From Sebastes aleutianus (taxonomy: Eukaryota > Chordata > Actinopteri > Perciformes > Sebastidae), in assembly GCA_916700875.1 (NCBI GenBank), contig CAKAKS010000034.1:13908195-13972194 (forward strand): 64,000 nt of DNA, read 5' to 3'. The notes beneath the pieces are model-generated. The model was not told where the DNA came from, ran no database searches, and saw nothing but the letters and a program-made list of their open reading frames with translations. The position numbers and the translations under genes are program-made. This document shows, one piece after another, positions 36,201 through 46,447 of the stretch; the first letter of the stretch is position 1, and each line of letters opens with the position of its first letter.

Positions 36201-39200
36201 AAGTTTGTAGACTGGTTAGACAAACTTTGTGACAGGTGACGGTTATAGCTCTGCTAAACTAGGCTAGAAACTAACTAGGCTAGCTGTTGTTATTTTGGTT
36301 TATCCATCATGGTTTGGATTTACCAAATTTTAACAAACTGAATCACTACGATGTTGGATCATCCAAATGGAATTTTCTGTTACAGGAAGTGAGTAGAACA
36401 GAGTAGTTACATTTAGCTTTAGTTGTGGCCATCTCATTAGATAGCTTTCATTTCATAAAATGTTTTGTAGTAGTACTTCACGTGCTGTTTTCTCTAAAAT
36501 GATATGTTTCTATGGCATCATCATATTTTATATGGTAAAACAAATGTCAGAAATTCAGATTCTGGTCTTAACTCACTTTTGTCCAGATATGTAGTCATTG
36601 TGTTTTTTGACTTTGCAGGGCAGATGTGCACGGCTGTTGAGAAAGTCATGCTGTGCAAATTATGTATTATTTTTAGTCGCATTTAGGGACAGAAATTGAG
36701 AATTGGTTCCCATTTAGTTCCCACTAGTTCAAATTGTTGGCTATTTATTCGTCTTGGCTGTACTTGCAGATGCAAGAAATGATTTTTCCCCAGGGTGCAT
36801 GCTTCACTTTGAACCCCTGAAGACATTTAACCAAACATCACAACACAAGGGCAATATTTGCAACTCAGTAACAGCGGCAATGTTGTGTATATGCTTACAC
36901 ATTTTGCTGGCGAGGATGCATGTCGTTAAATGACAGAAATGCAGTGTCTGTGATAGCTTATAGGCGAGTGCTGCATGCCCTCAAGTTAGTGCAACTGCAT
37001 CTGTTACCTTTGGAAAAATCAAATGTTTAGGACCACAGAGTGAGGCTAAGCAGAGTACTTTTCCACTGAATAAGAAACCATAATTGCATTCAAATATTCT
37101 TCCATTTCATCTAGATAATATTAGTCAGACTAGTGCTTTAATGTTCTCTATCCAACACAACCGTGATAATCGTTGTACAGTAGGTTGTTGAACACAGAAT
37201 TTGTACTTTCTGTGCCTAAAACACAACCGTGTGTGCGTGTATCTGCCCTCAGGAGCGGAGGACGATGAGTGGGATGATGAGTGGGACGACATAAAGTCCA
37301 CTGGAGGTGAAGAATCTGGAGAAAGCGGAGCGATGCAGAGAGGAGGAGCTCATGCGTCCTCAATGAAAATCTCCCTCAACAAGTAAGACTTGATAAAGAA
37401 GTAAGAGGCTTTGAATTCCTGAGTTTTATAGAAAAATGGAGGAGCAGAATAGTGTTGATGGTACTAAAATCATTGTCAATCACTGGGTACAATACAGCAC
37501 ATCGCTTTCTGAAAAGAAAAATATTGTGATTTTAACTGTTACAAATGGTTTGTAATTAGCTGAAATGTGCCTTTTAGAGATTGGATTATTACTTTCAAGA
37601 ATGTCCATGTCACTCCCAGTATTTCATGTACAAATGTGTGAATGTCCAAACTTGTCCTTCTCTTTGAGCAGGTTTCCTGGGTTCTCCAAGTCCGGTCCAG
37701 AGCTCTACCTCCTATCCAAGCAGGTCGCTAAGGGCAAAGAGAAGCTGACAATCTATGTAGGTTATCTCCAAATATCCATACCTCCTATCCTCGTTATATC
37801 AGTGTTCGTAACAGCTGTTAAATACAGTTTTGCTTGGTTTCCTCTTTTTTGCCAGTGTGAATCTATGTTTTTTTTTATGCCATAAAATTCAGAGTAGCAG
37901 GTTTCTAAAGCTTGTGTTTCATGCTCAGCTTGGAGAAGTCGGTCCGGTGTGGTCTTACCCAGAAACTCAGCTGGACTGTGTGGTGGCTGATCCCAAGAAA
38001 GGCTCAAAGTTGTACGGCCTCAAGAGCTACATCGAGTACCAAATCACACCCAACGTAAGTATCCAGTAGCATCTTCTTGTCTTATTCAGAAAAATAAATA
38101 TAATTAAAATAATGATAGGTGTTTGCCTCCAGTTTATATGACTCCATGTTATTGTTTTGCAGACCACAAACCGCCCAGTCAATCACAGATACAAGCACTT
38201 TGATTGGCTGTACGAGAGGCTTCTAGACAAATTTGGGTCAGCCATCCCCATCCCTTCTTTACCAGACAAGCAGGTGACCGGTAAGTCGCCGACTCTGTGA
38301 CTAAAACACAAAAAAGCTGAACAACATGAATATGAAAAATACAATTTCTGTGCATCCCCCCCCTCTCCTCTCCCTATTCCAGGGCGATTTGAGGAAGAGT
38401 TTATTAAGATGCGTATGGAGCGGTTGCAGGGCTGGATGATCAGGATGTGCAGGCACCCGGTTGTTTCCAACAGTGAAGTATTCCAGATTTTCCTCACCTA
38501 CAAGGATGAGAAGGTATTTCTCCTCTACTTCTCCTCCACTCTCCCTTCATTTATGATGAATTGAAAAGTATATTATTACTAATGCTTAATTAAACTGATT
38601 CATTGGTACAGGACTGGAAGACGGGGAAGAGAAAAGCAGAGAAAGACGAGACGGTGGGAGTGATGGTCTTCTCCACGATAGAGTCTGAAGGTGCCGACCT
38701 GGATCCTGCGGAAGTGTGAGTTTAATCGAACTTTAAACCGCTGCAAAAAGGAAAAAACTGGCTCGCAATCACATTAATTGTGCGGCTGACTGTATGTTCG
38801 CCTGCTTATTTTATGTAAAATGTGTCTGTCGTTCACAGGGAGCAGAAATGTGAGCAGTTCAGCAGGTTCACCAAAGCCATGGATGACGGGGTGAAGGAAA
38901 TCCTCACAGTGGGCAACGAGCACTGGAAGAGATGTACAGGCCGTACGTACACAATGATGCTAAATACATGTTTTACACTGTAATTACTGTTTATATTAAA
39001 GAATGGTTCATTGTGTGGAGTGTTTTGTCAACTCAAGACAAATTCGTTCACACAGTGTGTGTGTGCCTGTCTCCATGTTTCATTTCTTCTCCTCCCCACA
39101 GCTTTGCCAAAAGAGTACCAGAGAATCGGCAAAGCCTTCCAAAACCTCTCTTCGGTCTTCACCAGCAGCGGATACCAAGGTACGACAATGAATACAAATA

Positions 39201-42200
39201 TGGCTTTGAGTGACACCTTCAAAACCGCAACACATGTAATTATAATGGTGGTAACAGAAGTTGATGCAATTCACTATGCAGTCATTCATTATGTGGTCTT
39301 GTTTTGAAACAAATTGGCACACAGATACTGTTAACAAACACGGTGATGACATATTTTAACCCCTTCTCTGCTGCAGGCGAGTCGACCCTGACTGACGCCA
39401 TGACGGCAGCCGGCAAAACGTATGAGGAGATAGCTCAGATGGTGGCAGAGCAGGTAGGTACTGTTCATAGACTGTATATAAGAAGTGGACGTAGTCACCG
39501 TGACGTCACTCATTGCTTTGTGGACTGCCGTTTTGAAGCCTCGATTTTGGCATTTTGGCTGTCGCCATCTTGGTTTTTTGCAACCAGAAGTGACACGAGA
39601 GAATGTTACAATTAACTTTCACGAACTGAAAACACACTGTGAAAGGATTAAAGTTGTAAGACGGAAACACGGACAACTCCCAGACCAGACAAAGGCGTGG
39701 CAGTGACCTATCCTACCTATCACAAGGTAGCCACGCCCTAAAGCATCCCCTGCTTTAAGGTCTATTATACTCTAAATTGGACCATAATTTACTAAATGAA
39801 CATCATGCTGTATTAAAGGAGACTTGAAACTAGTGATTGAGACCATAAACTCATGTTTACAATGTTTACTGAGGTAATAAATCAAATGAGAAGTAGGCTC
39901 ATTTTCTCATAGACTTCTATACAATCAGACTTCTTTTTGCAACCAGAGGAGTCGCCCCCTGCTGGCTGTTAGAAAGAATGCAAGTTTAAGGCACTTCAGC
40001 ATTGGCTTCACTTCTCAGATCCGGAGGTTGTAGTCATGTGTTTTTATTGTCACCCAAACAACCTTTACGTTTAATTATTATTTATTCATGCCTTAAAATT
40101 CAACAACCTGGCAGGGGTGCTGAATTAACTGCACTTGTTTCTCTTCATGAACAACGCAGCAGAGCAGAACTTAAGGGCATCTGTTTCCTCAAAGATCTTT
40201 GAGTTTATTTTCATCAACCACATTGTTTCGTGTTCACTTTCTCAATAATCACAATATCTCATAGTGTCTGTGAGCATTTCCTGTTTCCAGTTAGTGTTCA
40301 CATCCTGGTTGTGGCATTTTAACGACCCCTCTAACCCAGCGTCCTGTCTGTGAAGACTGTATCTGTCAAGGAAAAAGCCACGGGCAAACTCTATCTCTAG
40401 TATTTCCTAAATCTTGCTCTGACCAGCTATTTGTGGCTTTTTATGACCGTTCTATGTCGTCTGATTGGTGTGGTGTGTAATAAAATCAAATTTGGGCCTT
40501 TTTTGATGTCCATGCAGCTTCCAGAGGGAGGATTCATCTGGTAAGCTTACAGTATGCTGCTCCAGACACCTTTGTGTCAGTGCTACTGTAGAATTGTTGG
40601 CTTTAGTTTAGCTATGCCCGTGATAGTCTGGATACAAAGTCTAAATCAATGCACTGTATCTGTTGCATTAAGGCTGCATACAACTTTCCCTTTTTTTGAT
40701 AAACATATAGCCAGATGTACTGCAGCTAAATATTTTTTGCCTCTTCTATTACCTGTGTTTTGTAGTACTACAGCAACTCTTTTAGTGTCTGTGGTCTCTT
40801 AAGGAGAATCTGCACTATTATAACTCACACTTTCTTTAGTTTTTAGTCTTTTTTTAGGCCGTTGTGTTAAAATTAAACTCTGGGAAGTTACCCCCTGTGA
40901 CTGAGACGTCTTAACACTTTCAGATCTGTGTGTTATTTCCTGTATTTGATTTCATGTTACATTTATCTATTTTGGTCTTTGCTCCCTTTACAGCCCAAGA
41001 AAGACCTCCACTTTGTCATGGAGACCAACAATGAATATAAGGGTCTTCTTGGATGCTTCCCGGACACCATCGGAGTCCACAAGGTACACTGGGAAACAGT
41101 TAAAGGTTTATTAGAAAACAAATGTAACGGGGTTTCTCATTTATATTGCCTGAACTCAAGGTGTAAAGGCTTGAAGTTGCTTCAAGGGGGGGCAACTGTT
41201 TCAGCAGAAGGAGGAACTGGTTGCACCGGCTGTTCCTAAATTCAAGCTCAGCCTTAGTAGTTTTTACTAAGAAGAGAAACTGCTTGAATACTGCTAACTC
41301 TGAAACACATACAATTCTCCACGTATGTATATGTAAGTAAAAAAAAAGTTGGTTTAATCTATTGTTTGGCTCCTAAAACTGTTATTTGAGGAAGTTATAT
41401 TACAGCTACAGATGCTACAGTGACTTCCTGTTTACATAGTTGATTGCTTTTGATTGGACAGTGCTACAGATGTAGCAGCCGATTAGTTAAAGTCTCTACT
41501 AGCTAAGACATTTCCTGAAATCTTAATAGTGCAACTCAATTTAGTGAATCACTAGTTACCTCCGTCAAGGAGGTTATGTTTTCACTTTGGTTTGTTTGTC
41601 AGCAGGATTATGGGAAAACTACTGTCCCAGTTTTCATGAAACTAGGTAGAAAGGTGTAGCATGGCTCAAGGAAGAACCCATTAAATTAGTAAAGGATTTA
41701 TGAACAGCTGGTGCAACCCAGTCCAGGATAGACAAAATATAGTGAACATGTACAACTTTCATTTTGCTTCTTTTTAAATTCCTTCACTTTATCTGGTTGC
41801 AGATGAGTTAAATGGTTTTTTGTCTTTGTACAATGTCACTGAAGACTCTTGTGTCGTTTCTTGCCTGTTCTTAATTCTTGCAGGCAGCGATAGACAAGGT
41901 GAAGGAGGCCGACAAGCTGGTGGCCACCAGTAAAATTACCCCTCAGGACAAAGTCACCATGGCTAAACGAGTCAGCACCATGTCGTACGCGTTACAAGGT
42001 AACACGCTCACTCAGAAACATTCAAGCTGTGTGGAGTTTATCATAACATGTTATCTGATACGTGGTTTCCCCTCAACTTATCTCCCTCAGCTGAGATGAA
42101 CCACTTCCATAGCAACCGTATCTATGACTACAACAGGGTCATGCAGTTGTACTTGGAGGAGCAAGTCAAGTTTTACGAGACGGTAAAGCGTTTTTATCGA

Positions 42201-42361
42201 CCATCTATCAGAGTAAATTGGAGTCTGTAACAGTCTGTCCTTATTACCTGTGGAGCGGTTGCACACTAGCACTCAGCCGCCTCTGATTTTGTTTTCTCCT
42301 TCTGAATCTACAGATTGCTGCGAAGCTGAGACAAGCACACAGCCAGTTCACTACAATGTGA
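27283..42361 (+). CDS. snx9: snx9, sorting nexin 9 (SH3-PX-BAR), complete, 20 coding exons, about 626 aa
   Basis: Exons: 27283-27294, 28710-28796, 30502-30576, 31545-31676, 32851-32928, 33909-34071, 35788-35823 (microexon), 37253-37382, 37672-37756, 37929-38054, 38163-38280, 38383-38513, 38612-38715, 38839-38942, 39102-39179, 39377-39453, 40994-41083, 41884-41998, 42091-42182, 42314-42361. An SH3 domain (about 1-60) binds dynamin and WASP. The linker has two DPW motifs (AP-2 type) and the acidic patch EDDEWDDEWDD. The PX domain (about 260-385; RYKHFDWLYERL) binds phosphoinositides, and a BAR domain ends the protein. Many introns argue for SNX9 rather than the largely single-exon SNX18/SNX33. 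The protein couples membrane curvature to actin and dynamin in endocytosis. Human SNX9 is 595 aa; the extra length comes from two linker exons. Confidence 0.96.
27892..27919. repeat. (TA)n microsatellite
   Basis: About 14 TA units in snx9 intron 1. Confidence 0.95.
28710..28796 (+). CDS. snx9: snx9 exon 2 (SH3)
   Basis: 29 codons: VQVLYDFTAEAGNNELTVKE to TITNQ. ALYDF-like and E-L-T-V SH3 signatures are present. Confidence 0.95.
29791..30215. mobile_element. TTAA-bounded MITE, family B, copy 1 (right end lost)
   Basis: TTAAAGAGGACATATCATGC start; body matches 31710-32218 (GTTTGTGCATGTAAAAG, CAAACAGAGCGTTTCAGACA). Confidence 0.7.
30502..30576 (+). CDS. snx9: snx9 exon 3 (SH3 end)
   Basis: 25 codons: SIGGGWIEAQNSRGEVGLVP then EDYID. 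GGGW and GLVPEDY complete the SH3 peptide-binding surface. Confidence 0.95.
31545..31676 (+). CDS. snx9: snx9 exon 4 (linker)
   Basis: 44 codons: LSKALPSFPGVGTAASTPSA to DSYAPAAAPAQTQ. Low-complexity Ala/Pro/Ser linker. A MITE begins 33 bp after its donor. Confidence 0.88.
31710..32218. mobile_element. TTAA-bounded MITE, family B, complete
   Basis: TTAAAGAAGACCTATTATGC to CATAATAGGTCCTCTTTAA. It starts 33 bp after the donor of snx9 exon 4. Confidence 0.78.
32851..32928 (+). CDS. snx9: snx9 exon 5 (proline/serine-rich, 78 nt)
   Basis: 26 codons, VDAGGLSPQPDTPDTPVSPY then LSSPDE, phase 0 on both sides with good AG and GT sites. I do not recognise this block in mammalian SNX9. It adds several SP/TP sites and may be alternatively spliced. 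Confidence 0.75.
33909..34071 (+). CDS. snx9: snx9 exon 6 (DPW motif linker)
   Basis: 163 nt: ASNGNDPWSVWNADPSGGSS to HPQAYQGP. NDPWS and PDPWS are AP-2 appendage-type motifs; the ending HPQAYQGP matches the family. Confidence 0.94.
34408..34750. mobile_element. hAT-type MITE, 343 bp
   Basis: Ends TAGAGCTGCAATCATTAG and TTTAGTTGCAGCCCTA. GATTGCAC and TATTGCAC flank it, an 8-bp duplication with one mismatch. In an snx9 intron. Confidence 0.8.
35788..35823 (+). CDS. snx9: snx9 candidate microexon (36 nt)
   Basis: A strong pyrimidine tract and CAAAG acceptor precede it, and CAG|GTATCC follows. It is phase 1 on both sides and adds DIYPYPYLIDYT without a stop between the exons encoding QAYQGP and the acidic EDDEW patch. 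Mammalian SNX9 lacks it as far as I know. Confidence 0.62.
37253..37382 (+). CDS. snx9: snx9 exon 8 (acidic patch)
   Basis: 130 nt: AEDDEWDDEWDDIKSTGG to HASSMKISLN plus two bases. The Trp/acid patch and SSMKI.LNKFPGF junction are conserved in SNX9. Confidence 0.94.
37672..37756 (+). CDS. snx9: snx9 exon 9
   Basis: 85 nt: KFPGFSKSGPELYLLSKQVA to KEKLTIY. This is the low-complexity/PX boundary, equivalent to the family KFPGF..P...YLL block. Confidence 0.94.
37929..38054 (+). CDS. snx9: snx9 exon 10 (PX start)
   Basis: 42 codons: LGEVGPVWSYPETQLDCVVA to IEYQITPN. The DCVVADP.KGSK..GLKSYIEYQ core is nearly invariant in SNX9. Confidence 0.96.
38163..38280 (+). CDS. snx9: snx9 exon 11 (PX lipid pocket)
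   Basis: 118 nt: TTNRPVNHRYKHFDWLYERL to PSLPDKQVT plus one base. RYKHFDWL is the basic phosphoinositide-binding motif. Confidence 0.96.
38383..38513 (+). CDS. snx9: snx9 exon 12 (PX end)
   Basis: 131 nt: GRFEEEFIKMRMERLQGWMI to FQIFLTYKDEK. It contains the GRFEEEFI..R...L..W helix. Confidence 0.96.
38612..38715 (+). CDS. snx9: snx9 exon 13 (PX-BAR yoke)
   Basis: 104 nt: DWKTGKRKAEKDETVGVMVF to GADLDPAE plus two bases. This is the yoke linking PX and BAR. Confidence 0.94.
38839..38942 (+). CDS. snx9: snx9 exon 14 (BAR)
   Basis: 104 nt: VEQKCEQFSRFTKAMDDGVK to EHWKRCTG plus one base. First BAR helix. Confidence 0.95.
39102..39179 (+). CDS. snx9: snx9 exon 15 (BAR)
   Basis: 78 nt: PLPKEYQRIGKAFQNLSSVF then TSSGYQ plus one base. 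BAR domain continuation. Confidence 0.95.
39377..39453 (+). CDS. snx9: snx9 exon 16 (BAR)
   Basis: 77 nt: GESTLTDAMTAAGKTYEEIA then QMVAEQ. Donor is GTAGGT; a dispersed repeat begins about 10 bp into the intron. Confidence 0.95.
39464..39990. repeat. Dispersed repeat (GACGTAGTCACCGTGACGTC type)
   Basis: AGAAGTGGACGTAGTCACCG and TTTTTTGCAACCAGAAGTGA are blocks I recognise from other fish genomes. It begins about 10 bp inside the snx9 intron after exon 16. Confidence 0.65.
40994..41083 (+). CDS. snx9: snx9 exon 17 (BAR)
   Basis: 30 codons: PKKDLHFVMETNNEYKGLLG then CFPDTIGVHK. The QPKKDLHF and GCFPD.IG blocks are conserved. Confidence 0.96.
41884..41998 (+). CDS. snx9: snx9 exon 18 (BAR)
   Basis: 115 nt: AAIDKVKEADKLVATSKITP to RVSTMSYALQ plus one base. 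The KES/KEADKLVATSKIT signature is SNX9/18/33 specific. Confidence 0.96.
42091..42182 (+). CDS. snx9: snx9 exon 19 (BAR)
   Basis: 92 nt: AEMNHFHSNRIYDYNRVMQL to EEQVKFYET. Matches AEMNHFHSNRIYDYN of the family. Confidence 0.96.
42314..42361 (+). CDS. snx9: snx9 exon 20 (C-terminus, stop)
   Basis: 15 codons plus TGA: IAAKLRQAHSQFTTM. Helix end of BAR; the final residues differ from mammals, which is usual at this end. Confidence 0.88.
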   Translation: MAAKLRQAHSQFTTM

Positions 42362-44144
42362 AAGCCTTCAGTCTCGCACTACAAGACAAGAAGAGTCAAA
42401 GCAGCTCAACATCCAAAATTATTCTTGCTTTCACCGCATTCTTTTCCCTCCCTTTAATTTAACTTTCACATCTTTCTCTCTTGCTCTCACCTCATCTCTT
42501 CCTGTACTGCTCATCATGCCGACAGCCCAAGCTCACGATGTTACTTTCGCCCCGCCGTTTTCACAAGTTTATGAACAGTTTATGAGCATGTGCAGCAGCT
42601 GAAAAGGCTTTGACACTTTTTTTTTTTAGGGCCAGCAACGATAGCAGAACAAGACACTTGTTACACACCCTTTCCTCCGTCCGAGGAAGTAATCACCATG
42701 AATTGCTACATAGCATTATAATGTGATGCAAGTTCTGTACAGCTATAGGTGTCAACATGCTTGTGCTCACATTACGTCTACTTATTTTAAAGCAATACTC
42801 TGGAGCTTTTTCCTTGTTTAAAAATGGTAAAGGAAAGGGTTTACACGTGTGATGTACTGACACCGAAAAACCAATGTCGTCCTCCTTTCAATAGGAACAT
42901 TTCTGAATGCAGCATTGGCAACAAATCAGAGCTTTACTGGCTTTTTCTCAGCCAATATTTGAATTATTTTTTGCCTCTTATAAGTGCCTTAAACATTTGA
43001 GAGTCCTAACATCTTCGGTAAAAGCAGTAGAACTGTCTTTGTACGAATCCGAGTCTTGGAAGAGTCGTCAAAGGACGAGTGTGTCCTCCTCTTTACGTCA
43101 ACTGCTGGCAGTCCCTACTAGCCCCCCTTTCATCCTGCACTTCCTCAAAGAGCTAACAGGAAGCTCCACCTCCTTCCTGTCTTGCCCCTTTGAGGAAAAC
43201 AGAAATGGTTGCCCCCCCAGCCTGCATACCATGATGCCGCAGTTTACATTTCATGAGAGACGACAAAATGTGGGATGCATAAAGTTGGTGTTTTTAAGCG
43301 TTGGAAATAAAAGCCAAAGGTCTGAATTAATACCTCCTCCTCCTCCTCCTCCTCCTCCTCCTCCTCCTCTCTCCCGGTTCTCCTGATGAATATTTGTCCT
43401 TTTGTTTTGACCAGATTACGGTGTTTTATATGAAGGTGTAACAGCAATGTGAGCTGTACTATAAGAAGAGTTTGGGACGGAGCCATGGATTATGTCACGT
43501 ATGCAGTTTTGCTTTTCACCACCCTGTTTTCAATCAGCCTCTAATCTTGTTCACTCTTTGTTTTCTTATCACTTGACACATGACAAATATACATATATAT
43601 AAATATATATTCTATCTGACCTATCAGGTGCTTCTTGTCATTGAGATACTATTTTATGTATAGGAGTATTTGCAATACAGTGTAACTCAAAGAGCAGCAG
43701 AAATTCAGTTTGATTTATTAAACAATGATTTGTACTCATTGGGAGTTTATTTGTTTCTTTGTGTGTGTGTGTGTGTGTGTGTTTGAAAGAAACCTTGTCT
43801 TGTTCTCTGCACGGTTCACAGTGCACAACACTCACAGTAAAGCCCTTATTCGCTTTAGCAGATTCTTGCGTAGAGACGGATAGGAATGAGAATGAGTCGG
43901 CAGCCTGTGCGAAGGGTCAAAGAGTGTGTTTGTGTGGTCCTGTGGTCTTGTAGTGGAGGAAGTGAAAGAACCCTTTTACCCCACATTCAGCTCTCGGCTC
44001 CCATCAGGTGCAGCTGGATGTGTAGAGATCTTATACACCAGACAGTACATGCATTCTCGTTATTTTTGAGTGTATGTGTTCTAGTGTGTTTAGGGCTTCA
44101 TTCAGAGCACTCATTTCAGTTTTAAAAGATTATTTTGCAATAAA
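42362..44144 (+). other. snx9: snx9 3' UTR and candidate poly(A) signals
   Basis: No ORF of note. AATAAA occurs at 43306-43311 and 44139-44144. A (CCT)n tract at 43333-43369 and a (GT)n tract at 43761-43782 lie inside. Which signal is used cannot be told from sequence alone. Confidence 0.55.
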
Positions 44145-45034
44145 AATACTCTCATAGTCGGCCTGTAAAATCTAGTAAAACATTTGTGATTTTGTTTTCA
44201 AGTTGTATACGGGTTACTTGAATTTTCCTCGGGATCAATAAAGTTACTATCTATCTGTACGAGTTTATCTCTAAGACACCCACTCAGACCAATATTTGTC
44301 TTTTTTAGGGGGGTCCAGGGGGTCTTCAGGGGGAGATGGCAGGTCAGCAGCATATGTGACATAGAAATGGTGTATATCTTCTTAAAGCTTGGAACCTGAA
44401 GATTCATTTGAGATGCAGCTTAGCACTGTTTCCAGTTTTTCAAGTCATAAATGAGAAATAAACATGAATTAATAAATTAAAATAAATTAACATGTATAAG
44501 GGTTTAGAACATTATGAATAAAATCCATCCGAAATAACACATGAAGACACCAAGGCCTTGAGGATCACCATAGAAAAAGCCTTGCTGGGATTTGGTATAA
44601 AAAACTTGACATTTAGAGATTTCGTTTTTCTGCGATTGGATGGCGAGCACTTCCGTTGTGGAAACTGCTCAGAAACACCCTTATTCTCAATCTACCTTGA
44701 AAAGCCATCTATCCTCTGAGTGCCCTAGGTCTAGGTCTATGTATAGTTTGTGGGTTGTAAAGTTTCCTGAGGCTGGGATTATCCTAGAGGTCACCACAGG
44801 TCATTTTATACTGTGAGGTCAAATTTTAAAAAATGATCTCACTACAATGAAATGGCTACTATGGGGAATAACATCATCACACATGAATACAGTTGGGTTC
44901 ATTGGATTCACAAGAGTCTCAGCTTTACAGTGATACCCAATTTATGCATTCCCAAGGCTGTTTAGGGATCCCAGTATGCAGAAATATTCAAATACACCAT
45001 TTTAGAATAGGCGAAAATAACAAAAAATATAAAA
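44145..45034. repeat. Intergenic repeats: LINE-type tail and dispersed repeat
   Basis: 44219-44257 is a retroelement 3' end (TCCTCGGGATCAATAAAG then ATCTATCT). 44500-45030 looks like a dispersed repeat (CCTAGGTCTAGGTCTATG), non-coding. Confidence 0.5.
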
Positions 45035-45310
45035 AATTGCATGTTTTTTGCCCCAAACTGCATGTGATTATCATAAAGTGTGCATGTCTGTAAAGGAGAG
45101 ATTCGTGGGTACCCATAGAACCCATGTACATTCACATATCTTGAGATCAGAGGTCAAGGGACCCCAACTTTAGAGCATTATTTAGCCTTTTTACCGACAA
45201 GATAACATGACATAGTTGGTACCAGATAGATTCCTTAGATTTTCTAGTTTCATATGATACCATCACTGTAGCTCTAAAAACCTGAGCCTGCTGCTACAGC
45301 CTCTGAAAGA
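45035..45310. mobile_element. GGGCTGTCAA-family MITE fragment
   Basis: Shares CCCCAAACTGCATGTGATTA and GTTTCATATGATACCATCAC-like sequence with the complete copy at 5945-6601. Both ends missing. Confidence 0.6.
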
Positions 45311-45737
45311 CAGTGAAGTTGGTCGGGATTGCCGGCAATACAAACCTGCAGCTTTTTTCCAGTACCCTTTGGCCCACCGACTTTACCTCTGCTCAACACA
45401 TGCCTGCTATATTGACACAAATCTGCCAATAGGCTAAAGGTCTGTGGAAACCCATACGTGAAGTAATTTGAGTGTAAGTAACACTTAACTGGATGCCACA
45501 GATCAACAGCATGCAGAACTTGGACCTTTCTTTTATATGAAATATCATTTGTGTCACATTTTGTGTATATATAGTGTTTATTGTACAATCCATACAGTAT
45601 GTATTTATACACTGTCCTCATATAGCACACCATCTCTGCCTTACCCTATACTGTGAGGCAGTAGCACTTATCAAATCAAAGGGTTATTAGATCTAATATA
45701 ATCCGGTGTCCTGACTTGTTATAGTATTAAAACCCTT

Positions 45738-45743
45738 TTTATT
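45738..45743 (-). terminator. Candidate poly(A) signal of the fibrinogen-domain gene
   Basis: AATAAA on the minus strand, about 560 bp downstream of the stop codon. It is the first clear signal seen in that direction. Confidence 0.4.
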
Positions 45744-46300
45744 TCGACAAATATTTTTACACAATAGATTAAACTCATAGTTGGCTGCAATTCAAAATGA
45801 ATAAAGTCAGATAATAGAGTAATCGTATATGCAATAAGATAAGCACACACCATATGCAGATCGTTCAATAAACAGTCTTCCTGTTAGTTGCACACGCCTC
45901 CTCTGTCAACACACTGTACAAATGTACCTTTTTTTGGCTGCTAATAGTGTGTCAAAGTATCAAACTAAAGGTACAAAATAGAAGTAGAAAATAAGGAAGA
46001 ACTCACTTCCATGTGACTGAATGAAAAATGTCCCAAAAAGAACTCCGCAGTATAAAGTTTGTTTAAAAAAAAAAAAATATGCAGCAGAAAATGAGTCCAC
46101 GGTTTTGAGGCTATCGAGCACACCAGCCACATTTGCACAAACAGTGGTTCAAAAATAGCAGAAGGCCATTGTTGTTGACGTTCAGTTCCTTCTTGATGAG
46201 CTCTGTCAGTAAAATGTCATCATCACCACGGCGTCCCACTGAGATGCCGGTGTGACCCCTATACTGCCCGGATTGTTCCTGTTGTCATGGTGACAGTGGG

Positions 46301-46447
46301 TCATGGTGACAGACGGGTTCGGAAAGAGCGTGGTCGGATCATCATGGTGACTTTGCGTAGGGAGTAATAGTCCGAGTCTTTCCAGGAGTACCAAACGATC
46401 CCATCAGGACCCAGCGGCCCCCGGCCTTTAGGGGTGTAGTGACCTCC
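46301..46447 (-). CDS. Fibrinogen-domain gene exon 8 (C-terminus)
   Basis: 48 codons plus TGA at 46301-46303: GGHYTPKGRGPLGPDGIVWY to IRPRSFRTRLSP. Ends with the usual YSLRKV.MMIRP strand. Confidence 0.93.
   Translation of the reverse strand, partial: GGHYTPKGRGPLGPDGIVWYSWKDSDYYSLRKVTMMIRPRSFRTRLSP

Noticed and set aside
40518..40540. Exon-like block LPEGGFIW between AG and GTAAGC in snx9
   Set aside because: 23 nt between two phase-0 exons would break the frame; the flanking exons join perfectly without it.
43244..43486. Minus-strand ORF with a poly-Glu run
   Set aside because: Arises from the (CCT)n tract in the snx9 3' UTR.
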